In this document: positions 6,114-7,560 of the stretch, one piece after another | How positions within the stretch are numbered: position 1 is the stretch's first letter | How the letters are laid out: each line of letters starts with the position of its first letter | The notes under the pieces: model-generated | What the model saw: the letters and a program-made list of their open reading frames with translations, nothing else | Databases searched by the model: none | What the model was told of the DNA's origin: nothing | Assembly: GCA_036741875.1 (NCBI GenBank) | Contig: DAINRM010000014.1 | Location: 1-7,560 of the forward strand | Source of the DNA: HRBIN35 sp036741875 | GTDB taxonomy: Bacteria > Patescibacteriota > Minisyncoccia > UBA6257 > HR35 | DNA: 7,560 nt | Direction: 5' to 3' | Position numbers and translations under genes: made by a program

Positions 6114-7306
6114 TAATTTTTCTGCACAAGTTTCCTTATCCGCCAAAAGATAGTACTAAATTAAGAATTTTTGAATGTGTTATTAAACCGTTAAAAGAAT
6201 TAGCTGATTTAGAATTTTTAATTGTGACATGGGAAAATCCAAGCAAAGAAGAAATAGATTATTTAGAACAATTTGGAAAAGTAAATTTATTTAATTATCC
6301 AAAATTTAGATTTATTTTAAATGCTACGCGTGCATTTTTTAATTTTAGGCCCTTTCAAACAGAAATGTTTTATTTCAAAAATGCTGATAGATTATTTAAA
6401 AGATTAATTGAAAACGCTTCTGCCGTTTATGTTCATACAATTAGATTAGGAAAATATTTAGAAAATTTAAATGAAAATGATAGAAATAAAATTTTGTTAG
6501 ATTTTAATGATTCCATTGCTTATCATTATTTAAATTTTTGGAAATATTACCCCTTATTTTTACGACCGATTTTTTTATTTGAAGGATTAAAAATCAAATA
6601 TTATGAGAAAAAGATGATTAAATTATTAAAAAACTTTTCTTCGGTATATGAAAGAGATAAAGAATTTATTTTAAAGGAGGTTGAATTGAATAAAGAAAAA
6701 AATTTTTATATTACAGGGACAAATTTTAGGAACATAGATAATTTAGAAACAAATAAAGAAATAGATGAAAATATTATAACTTTTATGGGAAACTTAAGGT
6801 ATTATCCAAATTATGAAGGTATAAGTTATTTTTTAAAAAACATTTGGCCAGATATTAGCAAAAAATTTCCTGATTTAAAGCTTTACATAATTGGTCAAGG
6901 TGAGGAAAAATTAAAAAATAAGTTTAAAAATTTAAAAAATATTATTTTTACTGGTTTTTTAGAAAATCCATACGAGATTATTCAAAAAAGCTTATGTTTT
7001 ATTTCTCCTGTTCGTATTGGAGCAGGAATTCAAGGAAAAATTATTGAAGCAATGAGTTTGGGTAAATTGGTTATCGCTTGTTTAAATAATGATTATTTAT
7101 ATTCTTTTAAAAACGGAGAAAACATATTAGTAGTCAAAAAAAATATTCCAGAGGAATGGATTAATTTGATAAGATGGATTAAAAAAAATCGCGATGAGGC
7201 TGAAAAGATAGAAAAAAAAGCCCAAAAATTTGTTATTGAAAATTTTTCTTCAGAAAAAATAGGAAAAATATATAAAACGATTTTCGAAAATTTGTTAAAA
7301 AATTAA
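6095..7306 (+). CDS. GT4 family glycosyltransferase, TIGR03087/Stp1-like subgroup
   Basis: The 403-residue protein is a GT-B transferase. The N-terminal domain starts with IIIFLHKFPYPPKDSTKLR (6-24), a P-Y-P-P opening typical of one GT4 subgroup, and contains LLDFNDSIAYHYL (134-146). The donor domain runs from ITFMGNLRYYPNYEGI (228-243) through LYIIGQGE (263-270) and FTGFLENPYEII (285-296) to SPVRIGAGIQGKIIEAMSLG (304-323), in which K315 and E318 lie in the expected sugar-nucleotide pocket. This arrangement resembles the subgroup that includes PEP-CTERM-associated sugar transferases; the exact substrate is unknown. It is the last gene of the tight cluster, followed by 100 bases containing a new promoter. 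It has no signal peptide or membrane helix, so action at the cytoplasmic membrane face is expected. Its start is supported by a good SD sequence. Confidence 0.85.
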   Translation: METKKIIIFLHKFPYPPKDSTKLRIFECVIKPLKELADLEFLIVTWENPSKEEIDYLEQFGKVNLFNYPKFRFILNATRAFFNFRPFQTEMFYFKNADRLFKRLIENASAVYVHTIRLGKYLENLNENDRNKILLDFNDSIAYHYLNFWKYYPLFLRPIFLFEGLKIKYYEKKMIKLLKNFSSVYERDKEFILKEVELNKEKNFYITGTNFRNIDNLETNKEIDENIITFMGNLRYYPNYEGISYFLKNIWPDISKKFPDLKLYIIGQGEEKLKNKFKNLKNIIFTGFLENPYEIIQKSLCFISPVRIGAGIQGKIIEAMSLGKLVIACLNNDYLYSFKNGENILVVKKNIPEEWINLIRWIKKNRDEAEKIEKKAQKFVIENFSSEKIGKIYKTIFENLLKN

Positions 7307-7406
7307 AAATGTGGTTTCAAAATATTTCTAGAGAAATAATTAAAAATTTATTAAAAATGATTTTTTGTTATAATTAAAGAAAGGTCGAAGTTTGAAAAAT
7401 TAAAAA
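7307..7406. other. Intergenic region ending the cluster, with weak A/T-rich hairpin
   Basis: The inverted repeat TATTTC (7323-7328) pairs with GAAATA (7333-7338) around a TAGA loop. It has only one GC pair and no T tract follows, so it is a poor intrinsic terminator. The strongest signal in the interval is the extended -10 at 7366-7374. No better terminator is visible, so some read-through from the glycan cluster into the secreted-protein gene is possible. Confidence 0.4.
7366..7374 (+). promoter_or_regulatory. Extended -10 promoter TGTTATAAT for the secreted-protein gene
   Basis: TATAAT at 7369-7374 matches the bacterial sigma-70 consensus and is preceded by TG one base away, making an extended -10. 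The -35 region (around 7346-7352) is only weakly TTGACA-like, as is common with extended -10 promoters. Transcription would start near 7381, giving a leader of about 26 bases before the ATG at 7407. Confidence 0.5.
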
Positions 7407-7560
7407 ATGAAAAAATTAATATTTATTTCTTTATTTTTTATAGTTTTTAGTTTTGCTTTTGCTCAAGCTGTGCCAGTTGATGCTAATCTTTTAAGGCAAA
7501 TTGCTGATCTCTTACAAGGATTAATTCAAAAAGGTCAAATTCAAGTTCCAGCTTCTCTTA
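7407..7560 (+). CDS. N-terminal part of a secreted protein with Sec signal peptide, truncated by window edge
   Basis: The frame is open from ATG at 7407 to the end of the window, giving 51 residues. MKK followed by a long hydrophobic stretch rich in Phe, Ile, Leu and Val (residues 4-16) and AFA (17-19) before QA is a textbook signal peptide. Signal peptidase I would probably cut between A19 and Q20. No Cys sits at the cleavage site, so a lipoprotein is unlikely. The start of the mature part, with ANLLRQIADLLQGLIQKGQ (26-44), looks like an amphipathic helix. I recognise no family. Its own promoter (7366-7374) suggests separate transcription from the glycan genes. No SD sequence lies at usable distance; the bases before the ATG are A-rich. 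It could be a cell-surface protein that receives or anchors the glycan, but only its position suggests that. Confidence 0.7.
   Translation, partial: MKKLIFISLFFIVFSFAFAQAVPVDANLLRQIADLLQGLIQKGQIQVPASL

Noticed and set aside
463..7306. Alternative genetic code with TGA as Gly or Trp, as in some CPR lineages or mycoplasmas
   Set aside because: No gene in the cluster has an in-frame TGA, TGG and GGN codons are used normally, and TGA serves as the stop at 5254-5256.
7323..7338. Intrinsic terminator after the cluster
   Set aside because: The stem has six pairs with one GC pair and is not followed by a T run, so stability is too low to call a terminator.
7309..7377. 22-codon ORF right after the last glycosyltransferase
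   Set aside because: It has no SD sequence, overlaps the extended -10 promoter, and is short enough to be chance.
1..7560. CRISPR array, tRNA, rRNA, insertion sequence or attachment site
   Set aside because: No regularly spaced repeats, cloverleaf-like segments, rRNA-like conserved stretches, transposase motifs or terminal inverted repeats were seen.

Overview
The window is a strongly AT-rich piece of a prokaryotic surface-glycan locus. Seven complete genes lie on the + strand between 463 and 7306, with gaps of 25 bases or less or with overlaps, so they are probably one transcription unit. Six encode sugar-handling enzymes: a GT75 reversibly-glycosylated-polypeptide/UDP-arabinopyranose-mutase-like protein, three GT2-fold transferases and two GT4 (GT-B) transferases. 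The seventh encodes a class I SAM-dependent methyltransferase. TGG is used for Trp and no gene contains an in-frame TGA, so the standard bacterial/archaeal code applies. The TATAAT-type promoter near the right end and the Sec-type signal peptide point to a bacterium. A low-GC Patescibacteria/CPR-like genome is my best guess, but that is inference from composition and gene style. An AT-rich archaeon is less likely but not excluded.

Layout: 1-75 is the 3' end of a gene, possibly a GT4 glycosyltransferase. 76-462 has no large gene. It holds an unrecognised open stretch without a start codon (88-201), a possible 54-codon gene (213-377), and an A/T-only inverted repeat and a short palindrome just before the cluster. 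463-7306 is the seven-gene cluster. 7307-7406 is intergenic, with a weak hairpin and a good extended -10 promoter. 7407-7560 is the start of a secreted-protein gene that runs off the right edge.

How the genes may work together: the GT75 protein would supply or interconvert a nucleotide sugar, by family precedent UDP-arabinopyranose and UDP-arabinofuranose. The transferase after it carries motifs of the GlfT-like branch of GT2, which includes galactofuranosyltransferases. The other GT2 and GT4 enzymes would add further sugars in turn, and the methyltransferase would modify a sugar in the chain. No flippase, polymerase, ligase or initiating phosphoglycosyltransferase lies in the window, so the full pathway must extend leftward or be encoded elsewhere. 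The most interesting feature is the GT75 gene beside a GlfT-like transferase, which suggests a furanose-containing glycan made from a UDP-linked donor. Donor and acceptor specificities cannot be read from the sequence.

Translation signals are unusual. Six of the seven complete cluster genes have A/T-only or nearly A/T-only leaders with no Shine-Dalgarno (SD) sequence; only the gene at 6095 has a clear one.
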